DNA of 64,000 nt from positions 15,985,277-16,049,276 of the forward strand of contig OY288261.1 in assembly GCA_958450325.1 (NCBI GenBank), written 5' to 3'. Below, piece after piece: positions 49,140 to 60,510 of the stretch. Under the pieces are notes generated by a model. That model was not told the DNA's origin. It ran no database searches and worked only from the letters and a program-made list of their open reading frames with translations. Every line of letters begins with the position of its first letter. Position 1 is the first letter of the stretch. Made by a program: the position numbers and the translations under genes. The stretch is from Agrostemma githago. Taxonomy: Eukaryota > Streptophyta > Magnoliopsida > Caryophyllales > Caryophyllaceae.

Positions 49140-51565
49140 TGTGGACATGACATAGGTCCACCCCGACGCGGCCACGCGCGGGTTTGGGGAGGCGAATGAA
49201 TCTCCATGAGATGGTCAAATGGAAATTTAAATCGAAGTTGGAGTCGCTACCGAATTTTATGGTTATTCGGAACCGTTCGAGCCCACTCTATGTCGTAGTG
49301 GGCCGTATACAAAATACGGCCCAGTTCCGATGTCAGAGTTTATTGGGCTCGTCCCTTTGCATATCGATACAGATGCCGACTTGAGCGGTTAATCGTATAT
49401 TGAATGACTCTCGTTGCCAATGGGTTCGGACATCCGGAAACCACGGTTCTGAGTAAGGGGTGAGGGTACGTGTTGGGAAGTTCACTAAGAACACCCAACC
49501 CCGCCCGCACATTAGCGGCCTCTACTAGGATATCGAATGATGTTTTAATACGCGCGTTAGTAATACGATGAATGATATGCAAACATTGTTTTTCCTAAGC
49601 ATGCGAGGAATTGAATGGGTTGCTAAGTCGATTTAATGCATGAAAAATTAACGTCAAAGTTGAATTTAACATGTGAAGTTCGTTTTAGTATAATAAAACA
49701 AAAGATGAAATAGATGTGAATTTGCTACAAAATAAACAAACGAGTTAGTATCGATTTGTAAAAATAATATAGCAAATAAAATAAATATACGAGATCGAGA
49801 AAATAAATATTAATCGAAATCTGAAAAATATTGTTAAAACGATGTTTTGTATAAAAAACGAAGTTCGAAAAATAATAAAAAAAAAACGATAAAGGCGCGT
49901 CGTGGCAGTTGGCCGCGCGGCTCGCCCGGGATGCCGGCGAGTCGCGTGTCGGGCTGATTTTGAAAGCGGTTTTTTGAAAATTCGATGCTTTTATTAAATC
50001 GCGTACGAATATTGCATAATTCGTACTCGACTTAATATTCTCGATATTCGTTATATTCGATAATTGACTACGAAATCAATATCAAATACTTCGAATAGTT
50101 TTTAGAAAAGATATAAATTTTGAAATCGTTTCGTAGAATAATAAAATAAAACGAACGAAAAAAGCTAAAAAAAACGTCTCGGGTTTCAGGCCCGTGCGCG
50201 AGTCGCCTTGGCATGGCGCGACTCGCGTGCGGGTCTGTCCGGTTTTATTTTTTTGTTCGAAATTGCTAATTTTGATAAATCGCGTACAAATATGAATTAA
50301 TTTATACTCGATTTATGCTTTCGATATTCGTCGTATTCGATATTCGATTATGAAATCGATATCGAATATTCGGAATGAATAAAAAAAAGATTTTGTAAAA
50401 AAAGTGATTTGAAAAAGATGTAACGATTTTTAATATCGTCGAAGTTTTAATATAATTCTTTTAATACGATATTCAACTATAGAGTTGATATCATATTGTT
50501 AAGAATGTTTGATATATGAAAATAGTTTTTTGATAATATCGATATTAGAAATAAAAAAGACGCGACGAATGACCCGTAATAAAAAGGACGACGCGACCCG
50601 TATAAAAAAAGGACGAGAAAGAGGAGAGAAGGAAAAGGAGAGATCGGGGTTTTGTGCACCCTCAACCTACATGCTTCTGTTTACTCGGATCGGGGCTCGT
50701 CGGGACGTGGCTTGGGCACAAGAGCGTCGAGTGGATGTCGGTGAGTTGTCGGTGGTTCGGTTTGGACGTGACGTGTGTGAAGGGTGTCGGGTATCGGGCC
50801 GGTTTCCTTCGGGTTTGTAATATCGGTTTCTCGATGCTAATTTTGTGTTTATGAGTGTGTGTATATGAACGTGTATAATTCTGAATTTTTGATGATGGAT
50901 GATGGATGTGAATGAATGATAATTGATGTGTATTTGATTGATAATTGATGTCTAAAAGTGTTGTGTGCAAGGGGCTATTTATAGGGATATTCCCGACCTT
51001 GGCTAGGAGAGTTTGAACTACCGCTTGGGATAGGAAACGTAGAAGTTGAAAGGAATGAGGATTCCGCTTTCTTGTCAAAGAAGAAAGGGAGAACCGGCTG
51101 GTGGAGGGCTGCTCGGCCGAGTGTCCTAGCTCGGTCGGGTGTTTGAATCGGTTTTCGGATAGGATTCCTGCTTGAGATCGAATTCCATCCTTAAACGGAT
51201 TTGTTTAATATTTTGTGTAGCTGATTTCCCGTAGGATTGGGGTCCGAATCAGCCATGTGAGGTGTCACGGCTGACTCACGTGACTCGGAAATATTTTTGA
51301 CGGGTTTTGACTCGGTCGTAAAAAGACGGTTTTACCCCTGGTGCCGGAATCGACCCAAATTAGTCTTATTTGACTCGAAACGACCCACTGAGCCTGATTT
51401 TGAGGTTGGTTTTGTGAGATATGTACTCCATAATGAGCCCAAGCCAAATGCCAATGATTTTGAGCCCGTTTCCGAATATATAAAAGCATGTTTGCGTCCG
51501 ATCATCATCGGGTGTTTGTTGGAAACTGCTATAGACACCTGGCGGTCAAAATGTGGGTGTCTACA
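49140..51565 (-). repeat. 5' LTR (right copy) of the young element
   Basis: It is 2426 bp, the same length as its partner. Differences seen: GTCGCC to GTCGCT near 49247, a one-base change in the A-run near 49875, CTCGCCTGG to CTCGCCCGG near 49927, and TCGGAA to TTGGAA near 51519. The TATA-like box lies at about 50974-50985 on the minus strand. As the 5' LTR it would drive transcription of the element leftwards. Confidence 0.93.
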
Positions 51566-51644
51566 GGTAGATACTCGACTAGTTTTTTCCTATCTATTTG
51601 GAGGAAGTATATGATAACTAGGACAAGCTTGTTAGATAATATAC

Positions 51645-52135
51645 CTAAAATTTCTCAGCCATACACGATCTCACAAACTCCTGCCAATCATCTGGAGTTA
51701 TCCCGTTATAAAGAGGCAAAAGATCACTTAAGGTTTCTTTTCTCCTCTGTGTTCTAGTCTTGTGAACAAAAACAGTTGTCAACGTTGTCTTATGCCCTCT
51801 AAATCGCTCACCCACGATACTTTGAACATGCTTACACATGGTGTCATCTTTGATGTTATACATTTTCTATAAAAAAAATAATGTCATGATTCATTGTAAT
51901 GTCACATGATAAATTAAATAGTAGTTGAATGAGACCTCGTAATGACTTTACCCGTACGTCTTGCCAAATTGAATCCTTAAGGCCTTTGACTACTTTAAAC
52001 CAATCCTTATATGTGATCTTGATATTATTGTGAGCGATTTCACCCATATCACTAGCAAATTCAGTTCTCCATGCTCCAATTGGTCTGCTCTTGTCATCAA
52101 AGTCAATATACTTGGGTAAAAAGTTGACGGGTCAA
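51645..52135 (-). pseudogene. CACTA ORF exon, Transposase_24-like (upstream part)
   Basis: On the minus strand the frame starts near 52135 with FLPKYIDFDDKSRPIGAW and includes MGEIAHNNIKITYKDWFKVV and GLKDSIWQDV. A shift then leads into a second open segment with GERFRGHKTTLT, LPLYNGITPDDWQEFVRSCM and AEKF. The order 'I.Y.DW..V..LKD.IW...G.RFRG.KT.LT...GIT...W..FV' is the conserved core of Transposase_24-like proteins of plant CACTA elements. It ends TAG (51645-51647) directly before a GTATAT donor, where a Gln codon would be expected, suggesting a C-to-T nonsense change. Next comes the intron that received the LTR element at 51566. The stop and the frame shift show that it is inactive. Confidence 0.65.
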
Positions 52136-52231
52136 TATGCTCCAATTCAGTTCATTTTCTAAATTTGCAATACTAATAAAAAGCTGACGGGTTGAATGAT
52201 TGTCGTTGAGTTTAGATATCTTTTTATCTTC

Positions 52232-52930
52232 TCTCTTTTTTTTTGGGTAAAATGTAAATATATTGATATCGCTTCTGGGGAGGTCCGTTTGATATCCAAA
52301 AACTGCTATAAAATTTCTTACAATCCATGACGTAATTATCCCCCTATGAGTGATGCCAATGTGACTCATCCAAGTACGGTATATTCTAGACTTAAACAAA
52401 TGAACTCTAGCATTAATCCTATACCACACAGCTCTCTTTACATCATCTACCAGCGTATTAGGCTGCACCATTCTATAATCAATCCGACACACATTACGTT
52501 TCTGCCAAAACCTGTAGATTAATCCTATAATAGCTGCAAAAACAATCTGCTTCTTTAAAGCAGATTTATCCCTCCATTTAGTACACCATTCTAGAATATC
52601 ATGCCCTCGAATGCTCACATTTAGCCACAGTTGTAACAGGCTGAGACATCTCTTACTAAACTCACACTCAAAAAACACATGACACGCAGTTTCAGACTGT
52701 ACATTCCAGAAGAAACAAGTATCTTCAGTTAAGAATCCACACCGTTTCAATCTTTCCTTCGACATAAGTCTGTTATATATTGGCATAAATCCACCCTATA
52801 AACGCATGTTTTGGGTACACCATTTTGTTCCAAATAGCTGCATACCAGGGCAACTTATGCAAGAGAGTAAACAAATCCTCCTCCATGTCCAGATTCGCCC
52901 AGATTCTCTCATTTGTTTCCTCTTTGCTTT
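52232..52930 (-). mobile_element. LINE (non-LTR) 3' end with zf-RVT domain, truncated
   Basis: On the minus strand the translation holds LHKLPWYAAIWNKMVYPKHA and, after a frame shift near 52790, RLMSKERLKRCGFLTEDTCF, then C..QSETACHVFFECEFSKR. This is the zinc-binding domain found downstream of reverse transcriptase in plant LINEs: W...WN....PKH.F..W, RL.T..RL, C..C...E...H.FF.C. The protein continues to about 52262, and a T-run at 52230-52240 (poly-A on the minus strand) closes the element. The reverse transcriptase and endonuclease are missing, as expected for a 5'-truncated insertion. It sits in the CACTA interior. Confidence 0.83.
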
Positions 52931-53215
52931 CTGTTTATTTTATTTTATCTGTTTTTAAAAATCTCTAGTACTCCCTCAATATCCTCAGAATGCTTATAAG
53001 TTGGACTACGCCTCAGAATCCTCAGTATATGGGCATAAGAACCGTTTGCAGAGACCCAATGTTAACCAGTACAGCATTCTAATTTCACAGTGTGTTCAGT
53101 ATCCTCCACTCTTGCTGTCTCACATCTTGGCTCTGCCTGTGGGCTGTGGCTGCCTACTCGCCTCCAATTACCTCTTACTAAGTTGTTATACAACTAATCA
53201 CACGCCTATGCAATA
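52931..53215. other. CACTA interior between LINE and hAT elements
   Basis: No feature is recognised. A plus-strand frame starting at 53001 runs into the following hAT element and is not taken as a gene. Confidence 0.35.
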
Positions 53216-53223
53216 CTCCTACT

Positions 53224-53937
53224 TAGGGATGGCAACGGGTCGGGTCTGGGTCGGGTCCACCCGGACCCGGACCCGGACCCGGACCCGAAGTTTCAACCCT
53301 GGACCCAGACCCGACCCGGACCCGAACGGGTCCAAAATTGTCAGACCCATACCCGAACCGGCCGGGTCTGGGTCGGGTCCGGGTCTACCCGCGGGTCCAC
53401 CTTATTTATTACTCCGTAAGTTGTTGTATTATTCATTGTTTCAATTTCCGAAAAAAGCTACGTAATGTCTTGAGTCAATCCTTACGCATAAGATTTTAAA
53501 AGTGTTTACAAACCACACATAAAAATGATAAAAAAAAATTAAAAAAAAAAAGTGTCTACAAGTCTCACAATACAACCGTAACGTCTCCCAAAATACAACA
53601 CAAAGGTCGTCTTAAAAACATTTATCACAAAGTAATTTATTAAAAAAAACATATTAAGTGATACATGATATATCACATAGTTCTTCTTCCTCCATATCAT
53701 ATGTTTTATGAATTGAAATTTTTAATTTTTTAATTTTTTAATTTTTTTAACGGGTCCACGGGTCTACGGGTCGGGTCTGGGTCCCAAAATTTGGACCCGT
53801 ACCCGTACCCGAATTTTTTAGGGAGGACCCAGACCCGACCCATGCCCATCGGGTCTGAAAAATTTAGAACCAGACCCGATCCATTCGGGTCCGACCCGCC
53901 GGGTCTGGGTCGGGTCCTGGACCCATTGCCATCCCTA
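53224..53937. mobile_element. hAT non-autonomous element with TAGGGATGGCAA ends, 714 bp
   Basis: The ends TAGGGATGGCAACGGGTCGG and the complement (…CCATTGCCATCCCTA) are followed inwards by GGGTCTGGGTCGGGTCC and its complement. The exact 8-bp duplication CTCCTACT flanks the element (53216-53223 and 53938-53945). The GC-rich arms with repeated GGACCC words give artefactual Pro/Gly/Thr-rich frames on both strands. The central part is AT-rich. Confidence 0.92.
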
Positions 53938-53945
53938 CTCCTACT

Positions 53946-55149
53946 CCTAGTATTACTCATACCTCAAAATCCCATCACCCTTGCCATTTTTAACTTCTCT
54001 CATCCCACCCTACTACCCATATAGTTTATTACTCCCACCATAGCTTCAAAATGCTTATGTTTTTACTCGCCTCTATGTTGGAACTTATATGACCTATGCT
54101 ATCATCGGATGTAATAAATATAGGAGTGTCACATGTGATTTTTATGCACGTAAATGCTTTAATTTTGGCTGGTACTTGTATCAAAGTTCTAGCATTCAGT
54201 TATGTCTCAAAGTGCTTTTAAAAATATGCTTACCTGTTGTGTTATGTTTCTTGGAAGAAATAGCGTGGATACAGGCATTTGTCCCAAGCTATCCGTTTAA
54301 ACTACTTAGTTTGCTTCACGGTTCTAGGTCTACTCACAAACACAGTCCCATTGCAGTCACAACTCACTAATACCTTTCTTTGCTTCACCTAACAGAAGCT
54401 TCTTTCGATGCATTGCATATTTAAATGAAAATGTTAATTTGGATTATATATTTTGCAAACCTGCTAATGAACCTTGCGAAAGTATACTTACGGATTGGGG
54501 ATCATGTTAAGATTACTTGAAAGAAGCATGAATAACAATACCAGTTTCGAATAATAATTCAAGCAAAACAGACTTTATGGAGAAAATCATCAGATCGATA
54601 TGACCACGTTAAAGCTTAGTAATTGCGCTGAAATTTAAGAAACTTACTAGTTTTGTGTGACACAATGTGCAGGCGACAATGGTTTTCAGCCTCGTTGATG
54701 ATCAGGGACTGTCTTTGTAGTTGAACGGATGCAGAAATTAACTGCTGTGAAGAGTGGTGATTGTGATGGTTGTACGTACGTGAGTGGTGATGAGAATACC
54801 CTAACTTCTTTGCTATTCTTAAGTTGAGTTTAAAGCAGAACAATTATTAGCTCCTTATTTATAATTTAATTAAGTTAGGGTTTAATAAGTTCATCAAATC
54901 AAAAGGTATTTTTTTTTGAAAATAGAAGTCAAGTTTTTCATTTTTTATTTTTTAAATATAAGCCTAGTTAGTTTAATTAATTAAGTGATTATGCATTTCT
55001 CTAATTATGTAGGAATCGATGGCGATATTAACTAATTAACTTGTTTTACGTCGGTGTAAAGGGTCAATGTCAATAACTTACGTAATAGTTAAATAATTTT
55101 ATGAAATTTAGATCGCTGATATATTTAAATAATAGTTCGAGGTTTTAAT
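53946..55149. other. CACTA interior, unassigned
   Basis: No gene or repeat is recognised. Short open frames at 54089-54370 (plus) and 54616-54843 (minus) show no familiar motif. Sequence near 54900-55100 is AT-rich. Confidence 0.35.
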
Positions 55150-55720
55150 ATTGGGTGGAACGGGTCGGGATATATTTGATTTGGGTGTGCGATTCAGCTT
55201 AAGGGTCGAGACGGGCTCGAGTCGTTGGGTCAAGAGGTGGCAATCAGATCAATCAGGTTCAGGTCACGACACGTTGGGTCGAGTCATATTGTGTTTGAGT
55301 CATAATGTGCCAGTATCTCTCCCAGGTCAGGTTCAGGACCCTTTCTGATCATCAAGTTAGCCAGGCCAGGTTCAGGATCCTTTCTGATCATCAAGTTAGC
55401 CAGTAAATCGCTTTCATTTGGACCAATCTAAAAGATTAGTAGACTTCCGATCCTGAAAATTTAAAAGTTCGGGTTAACATCAGGTCCAGTCGGGTTAGGG
55501 CCACTAATTATCAGGTCTTATTGGGTATTGGGTCACAAGCGGATTGGATCGGGTTGGGTCGGTTTCAGGTGACTAAGGTTTGCGTTCCAATGGACCGTGT
55601 TTTGGGCGTATTGGGTCGGGTAGGGCCAGCTTAGCTTGGGTCAGGTCATTTCGGGTCAATTGATCTGGCAGGTCAAGTCCGATTTGGTTCGGGTGATTGT
55701 CGGATCTAATGTAGTTAGTT
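55150..55720 (+). repeat. GGGTC-rich degenerate repeat
   Basis: The words GGGTC, GGGTCAGGTC and TTCAGGTC recur irregularly over 570 bp. An exact-spacing duplication of 39 bp (55322-55360 and 55361-55399) contains CTTTCTGATCATCAAGTTAG. No gene is supported. Confidence 0.7.
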
Positions 55721-56299
55721 TTTCATACTATCAATTCAATATTTTCTTAATAAGTACGAGTAATTTTTTTCACTATTCTTTGGTTTAATTATTTTGTTAC
55801 TAAGTTTAACGTATCAAACCAAACCGTGATAAATAGCTTCTTTAATTTCATTTGGTGGAATATACAAGATTAATAAGTTATTAAATCGGGTCAGGTCGAA
55901 TCTGTTTCGCACTAAAGGGCAGTCTCAAAATTGGTAGAGGCCTAGTGCGAGATTAGAAAATGAGGCCCTTATTTTATGCGGATTTTTTTCATGTAGTACG
56001 GAGTATAATTTTAAAGAAAATGTTACTCGGTACTCCATATTCTTACGGATCAGTGACGTATTAAATCTGTATTTTCTTCAAAATATATTTGATTGGTATA
56101 TTCTTACCTAATTATACTCATTAAATTAGTCATTATTACTCGTAATTATATGGTAATAAAAATTTAACGATAGATTAGAAAATTTTTATTATAATGAGTA
56201 CCCTTCATGGACTTTATAATAGAACAAAAATTTTGTTATCAGCGTTTTTCTCATTTTCAAATTATATTCCTCCCAATTAGGCCCTGTTTTTTTTTGGAG
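55721..56299. other. CACTA interior, unassigned
   Basis: AT-rich sequence. A phrase, AGGCCTAGTGCGAGATTAGA, near 55941 looks transposon-derived, but no terminal repeats or target duplication could be paired. Confidence 0.3.
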
Positions 56300-56430
56300 T
56301 GAAAATGACTGAACTGAAAGTGTTTGAACTGAACTGAACTCAACTCAACTGAATGAGTCTGAACTGAACTGAACTGAACTGAACGAGTCTGAACTGAACG
56401 AGTATGAAATGAACTAAACTGAATAAATAA

Positions 56431-56483
<53 letters not shown>

Positions 56484-56560
56484 TAATGACTCTAAACTGA
56501 ACTAAACTAAACTGAATGAATCTGAACTGAACTGAACGAGTCTGAAATGAAAAGGCAAGG
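56300..56560. repeat. CTGAA pentamer repeat with (AAT)n
   Basis: Variants of TGAACTGAACTGAA fill 56306-56420 and 56490-56550, with an (AAT)n tract at about 56432-56482 between them. Simple-sequence expansion is the plain reading. Confidence 0.85.
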
Positions 56561-57085
56561 AGATTAAGAAATAAAAGCTTGGAAATTGATGGTTGGGTGA
56601 ATCGAACTCCAGTCGCCTGTCACCTACCGTACACCTTAAAACCAACCGATCAAACACAATTCAATGTTAACTTTGTCAAGTATTTTGATATTTTGGTATA
56701 TATAAACAGCAGTTCTATACTGATCGAGGTCCCCTTGAAATGGAGGCCCGGTTCGATCGCTCCTACTGCGCTGCATGTTAGATGGCCCTGGCGTTACTCA
56801 ATAATTTTGGGTGCTAGCAAGTCGGGTTGGGTTTGTCGGGTCAAGGAGCTTCTGTCATCTCTAAGTATAACATATACGTACACTCTTTATTTACGTGCGT
56901 TAAACTTCTTTTTCAAGTATTATATAATAAATGAACATAAACACGTATAAATTAACACGGTCTTGTTTTTTTATGTAATTTGTTTTTACGCGTAAGAATA
57001 ATATATATTCATTGATATCGTAAAAAACGAATTACAATAATATTATCAGGGTTTGACTTGTTTTTGATGATGAGAATAATATTTA
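56561..57085. other. CACTA interior near right end, unassigned
   Basis: A plus-strand frame of 123 codons (56579-56950) shows no recognisable motif and is not supported as a gene. Confidence 0.3.
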
Positions 57086-57089
57086 CATC

Positions 57090-57439
57090 TGTTTATACTA
57101 TAGCGATGGCAATATTGAGAGAGCAGTTACATCAGTTTTAAATACAGCGGTTAAAGGTCAACCGATTCAAGGAGGATGTATTTACATCGGTTGTGCGACA
57201 ACCGTTGTAAATGAAGCAGTTATAAATACATCATTATGGTCAACCGATGTCAATACTAGCGTATTTACATCGGTTATTCAAAATTGATGTAAATAAGCGA
57301 TGTAATTTTATTTTTTGAGAAATATACATCGCTTCTTCACAAGAAAGTGATGTAAATAGCCATCATAGAGGAAGGTACATCGCTTTTTTGAAAAACTGAT
57401 GGCATTGTGGCGATGTCAATGGACCTAAATGTACTAGTG
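57090..57439. repeat. CACTA right subterminal repeats and terminus
   Basis: Repeated ACATCGGTT, CAACCGATGT, ACATCGCTT and AGTGATGTAAATA units mirror the left cluster at 38820-39260. The terminus is CGATGTCAATGGACC then AAATGTACTAGTG. Confidence 0.86.
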
Positions 57440-57442
57440 ATA

Positions 57443-58921
57443 GTACTTCAATTTTATTGTACTGTAACTAACCCCCTCTATATTTTTCCCTTTCAGTGAA
57501 GTGTCTTTTGATGGGTGCACCATCAATGATATGTAAGATGTTTCATCCCAATACAATAACATGAGTTATTCATTACAATAACTGAGTTTCTACATTGGAC
57601 TAATAACTACGTAAAATCAGATAACATTATTTTAAAACTGATTATATTTGAGTGTCAGCCCAATATAATAACATGAGTTATTCATTACAATAACTGAGTT
57701 TCTACTTTAGAATAACTACGTAATATCAGATAACATTATTATAAAGTTAATTATATTTGAATTCCATCTCAATACAATAACACGAGTTATAATAACTGAA
57801 TTTCTAAATTGGAATAACTACGTAACATCAGATAACATTATTCTAAAATTTATTATATTTGAGTTTCATCTCAATACAATAATTGACTTTCTACATTGAA
57901 ATCATTACATATCTACATTGAAATAATCTGACAACATTATTCTTAGTAAATAATTGAGTTAACTATAAAATAAATATGCTTATTCATTAAAATAATCTTG
58001 TTTGTACATCGAAATAACTATAAGAATCTGAGAAAAAAATGGTTTGGGAATTCAGAGAGTTTTAATCTCAGCTCTTGATCATGTGAGATCTAATGGCCAC
58101 AATTAAGAGGTAAATTGTACCAAATATGACAACTGTACCAGATCTATATATATATATATATAGAGGCAGGATCTGGTACAGTTGTCAAATTTGGTACAAT
58201 TTACCTCTTAATTGTGGCCATTGGATCTCACATGATCAAGAGCTGAGATTAAAACTCTCTAAATCCCCAAAGCTATTTTTTCTCAGATTTTTATAGTTAT
58301 TTCGATGTACAAACAAGATTATTTTAATGAAGAAACATAGTTATATTATATTTAACTACTAAATTGTTTACTGAGAAATTATGTTATCAGGTTATACGTA
58401 GTTATATATTTCAATGTAGATACGTAGTGATTCCAATGTAGAAAGTTAATTATTGTATTGAATAACTTGTGTTATTGTATTGAGATGAAATTCAAATATA
58501 ATACTCCGTAAATTTTAGAATAATGTTATCTGATGTTACGTAGTTATTCCAATGTAGAAACTCAGTTATTATAATAAATAAATCTTGTTATTGTATATAT
58601 TGAGATGGAATTCAAATATAATTAACTTTATAATAATGTTATCTGATTTTACATAGTGATTCTAAAGTAGAAACTCAGTTATTGTAATGAATAACTCATG
58701 TTATTATATTTGGCTGACACTCAAATATAATCAGTTTTAGAATAATATTATTTGATTTTACGTAGTTAGTCCAATGTAGAAACTCAGTTATTGTAATAAA
58801 TAATTCGTGTTATTGTATTGAGATGAAACATCTTGCATGCACCCAGCGAAAGAAACTTCACTGAAAGGCAAGAATAAAGAGGGAGTTAGTTACAGTAAAA
58901 ATAAATAAAATTGAAGTACAA
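57443..58921. mobile_element. Large foldback element, 1.48 kb
   Basis: Left arm (57443-58145) and right arm (58169-58921) are inverted copies around a (TA)n centre. Paired phrases include GTACTTCAATTTTATT and its complement, AAGATGTTTCATC with GATGAAACATCTT, CAGATAACATTATT with AATAATGTTATCTGA, and TTGTACCAAATATGACAACT with AGTTGTCAAATTTGGTACAA. Each arm also holds three to four internal copies of a segment of about 110 bp containing ATAACTGAGTTTCTACATTG. No coding capacity. The left edge lies three bases from the CACTA terminus. Confidence 0.89.
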
Positions 58922-59221
58922 TAATAATTCCTAGAAACAATAAATATCTTTCTCTCATACAACAACTTATTCTCCTCTCTCATCAACATATTTTTTATTA
59001 ATTATTGTTGAGGTTTTGAGTACAACAATAATTTTTAAGAACTTGAGTACAACAATTTTTAACTTGAGTTGCTTGATATATATGAATCTGTAAGTTAGCT
59101 TTAACTTGAGTTCGCCTAAAATATTAATTGTAGGTAATTGAAGTTACGAATTTTATGAATTGAAGTTACTTTAATTTTGCTTAAATAATTAATTAATAAG
59201 TCGAATTTGGCAGTGCAGAGG
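58922..59221. other. Unassigned AT-rich spacer
   Basis: Nothing is recognised apart from short repeated ACTTGAGT words near 59040-59110. Confidence 0.3.
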
Positions 59222-59505
59222 TGGAGGATGTGCGTGATTGGAGTTACAATATATATGATTGGAGTTACGAAATATATAAACTGAAGTTACGTGATATATT
59301 AACTGAAGTTACAAAAATATATGAACTGATTAGAATTGAAGTTACAATATACGATCCGAAGTTACAAAATATATGAACTGAAGTTACAAAATATGTGAAC
59401 TGAAGTTACAAATATATGGACTAAAGTTACAATATGCGATCTGAAGTTATAAAATATGTGAACTGAAGTTACAAAATATGTGAACTGAAGTTACAAATAT
59501 CTATG
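59222..59505 (+). repeat. About 22-25-bp minisatellite (GAAGTTACAAAATAT)
   Basis: About twelve units of the type TGAACTGAAGTTACAAAATA follow one another with small length changes. The GAAGTTACA core also appears in the nearby hairpin at 60338-60515. Confidence 0.9.
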
Positions 59506-60287
59506 AAAAACAACTCATTTACAAAACTCGTCCGGCCTTCATCTCCATTTTTAATTCTTCCTCTTCGTCTTTATCTCCATTTTTAATTCTTCATCTTCAT
59601 CAAAAATCTGCAATTATTAATTGAAAAACATATACTATATTATTTGAAAAACATTTAATTAAAAAATGAAGACGGAAACAATTCCAATGACAAAAAGAAA
59701 GAAAAACAAGTAAACGGACAATAAAAATCAAAAACATGATGAAAAAAATATCAATTATCATATAATAGTGAAAACAAATGAAAAAGATGGAAATAAATAA
59801 AAAAAAACAATTTCAGTGGCCAAAAAACCAATAAAAGGATTTAAAAAAATGTTAAGCATAAAACAACCCATTAAAGTTATTTCCTTCAAATTTTAGGATA
59901 AATGAATAACAATAAAAAAAAAGTAAACAAACCTCGATAGTAGCCATTGATGTGCATAACTGACGAGAAAATGGCTTGATCAATGTCGACGAAGAGAATT
60001 GACGAGATTAATGGAGGAACATGAAGTAAAATGAGATAAAAAATGAAAGAGTGGTATGTAGAAGATAGTTTTCAGAATAAAAAAATTGAAGGAGGTGAGG
60101 TGAGATGAGAGAAAAATATTAATTAGAGGGTGAAGAAAATGAGGGTGAGGAAAATGAGGAGTATTCAATTCTGAGTGTTGAAAAAGTAAAATCTCTCACC
60201 TAATCTCAACCATTCAATTTTTTTAATCCAAAGGTTTATATTAGGACTTATAAACTTAGGTAAAGAGATGAGACTTATATGATCTTA

Positions 60288-60303
<16 letters not shown>
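59506..60303. other. Unassigned AT-rich stretch
   Basis: There is a small duplication of TTTATCTCCATTTTTAATTC words at 59541-59600. No gene is recognised. Short (CT)n at 60288-60303 leads into the TA tract. Confidence 0.35.
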
Positions 60304-60341
<38 letters not shown>

Positions 60342-60510
60342 TAGGTTCAAATAAGGTCCACAATTTTTTTAAGTCTATATTGAAGTTACAGATGACATAC
60401 GCTAAAGTTGCATTTGTATATATATCAATTTTGAACAAATGCAACTTTAGCGTATGTCATCTGTAACTTCAATATAGACTTAAAGAAATTGTAGACCTTA
60501 TTTGAACCTA

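Larger units (their letters stand above)
42722..51565 (-). mobile_element. Young 8.8-kb LTR retrotransposon lacking gag-pol (LARD-like, possibly Ogre/Tat-related)
   Basis: Two 2426-bp LTRs (42722-45147 and 49140-51565) are nearly identical, with about four differences noticed by eye. The flanking 5-bp duplication is GGTAG (42717-42721 and 51566-51570). On the minus strand a primer-binding site, TGGCGACTCCGCTGGGGA (49119-49136), lies 3 bp inside the right LTR. A polypurine tract, AGAGTGGGGGCTC (45148-45160), abuts the left one. Transcription therefore runs leftwards and the right LTR is the 5' LTR. The internal 3992 bp has no gag, protease, reverse transcriptase or integrase frame. It holds only scattered short frames, one Lys-rich (47001-47243, minus). 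Very long LTRs with this primer site recall Ogre/Tat Ty3-gypsy elements. It has inserted into an intron of the CACTA gene. Confidence 0.93.
38800..57439 (-). mobile_element. CACTA (En/Spm) element, degenerate, carrying nested insertions
   Basis: The left end starts CACTAGTAGAAAAAGGCCCA and continues TTGACATCGG. The complement of the right end starts CACTAGTACATTTAGGTCCA and continues TTGACATCGC. Both ends are followed inwards by many short ACATCG...CGATGT subterminal repeats in opposite orientation, the hallmark of CACTA elements. The flanking triplets are ATT on the left and ATA on the right, so the expected 3-bp duplication matches at only two of three bases; the ends may belong to one element or to two relatives. 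Inside, minus-strand remnants resemble the second ORF of plant CACTA elements (Transposase_24 type), but I found no TNP2-type transposase. Nested insertions (8.8-kb LTR element, two hAT elements, LINE end) make up much of the 18.6 kb. Confidence 0.7.

Noticed and set aside
42722..51565. Plus-strand orientation for the young LTR element
   Set aside because: The primer-binding site and polypurine tract read correctly only on the minus strand, and the LTR TATA box also lies on that strand.
53001..53465. 154-codon plus-strand frame
   Set aside because: It runs from unassigned DNA into the GC-rich arm of the hAT element, where repeated ACCCGG words keep the frame open.
56279..56300. hAT-like end AGGCCCTGTTTTTTTTT
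   Set aside because: No partner terminus or 8-bp duplication could be found on either side.
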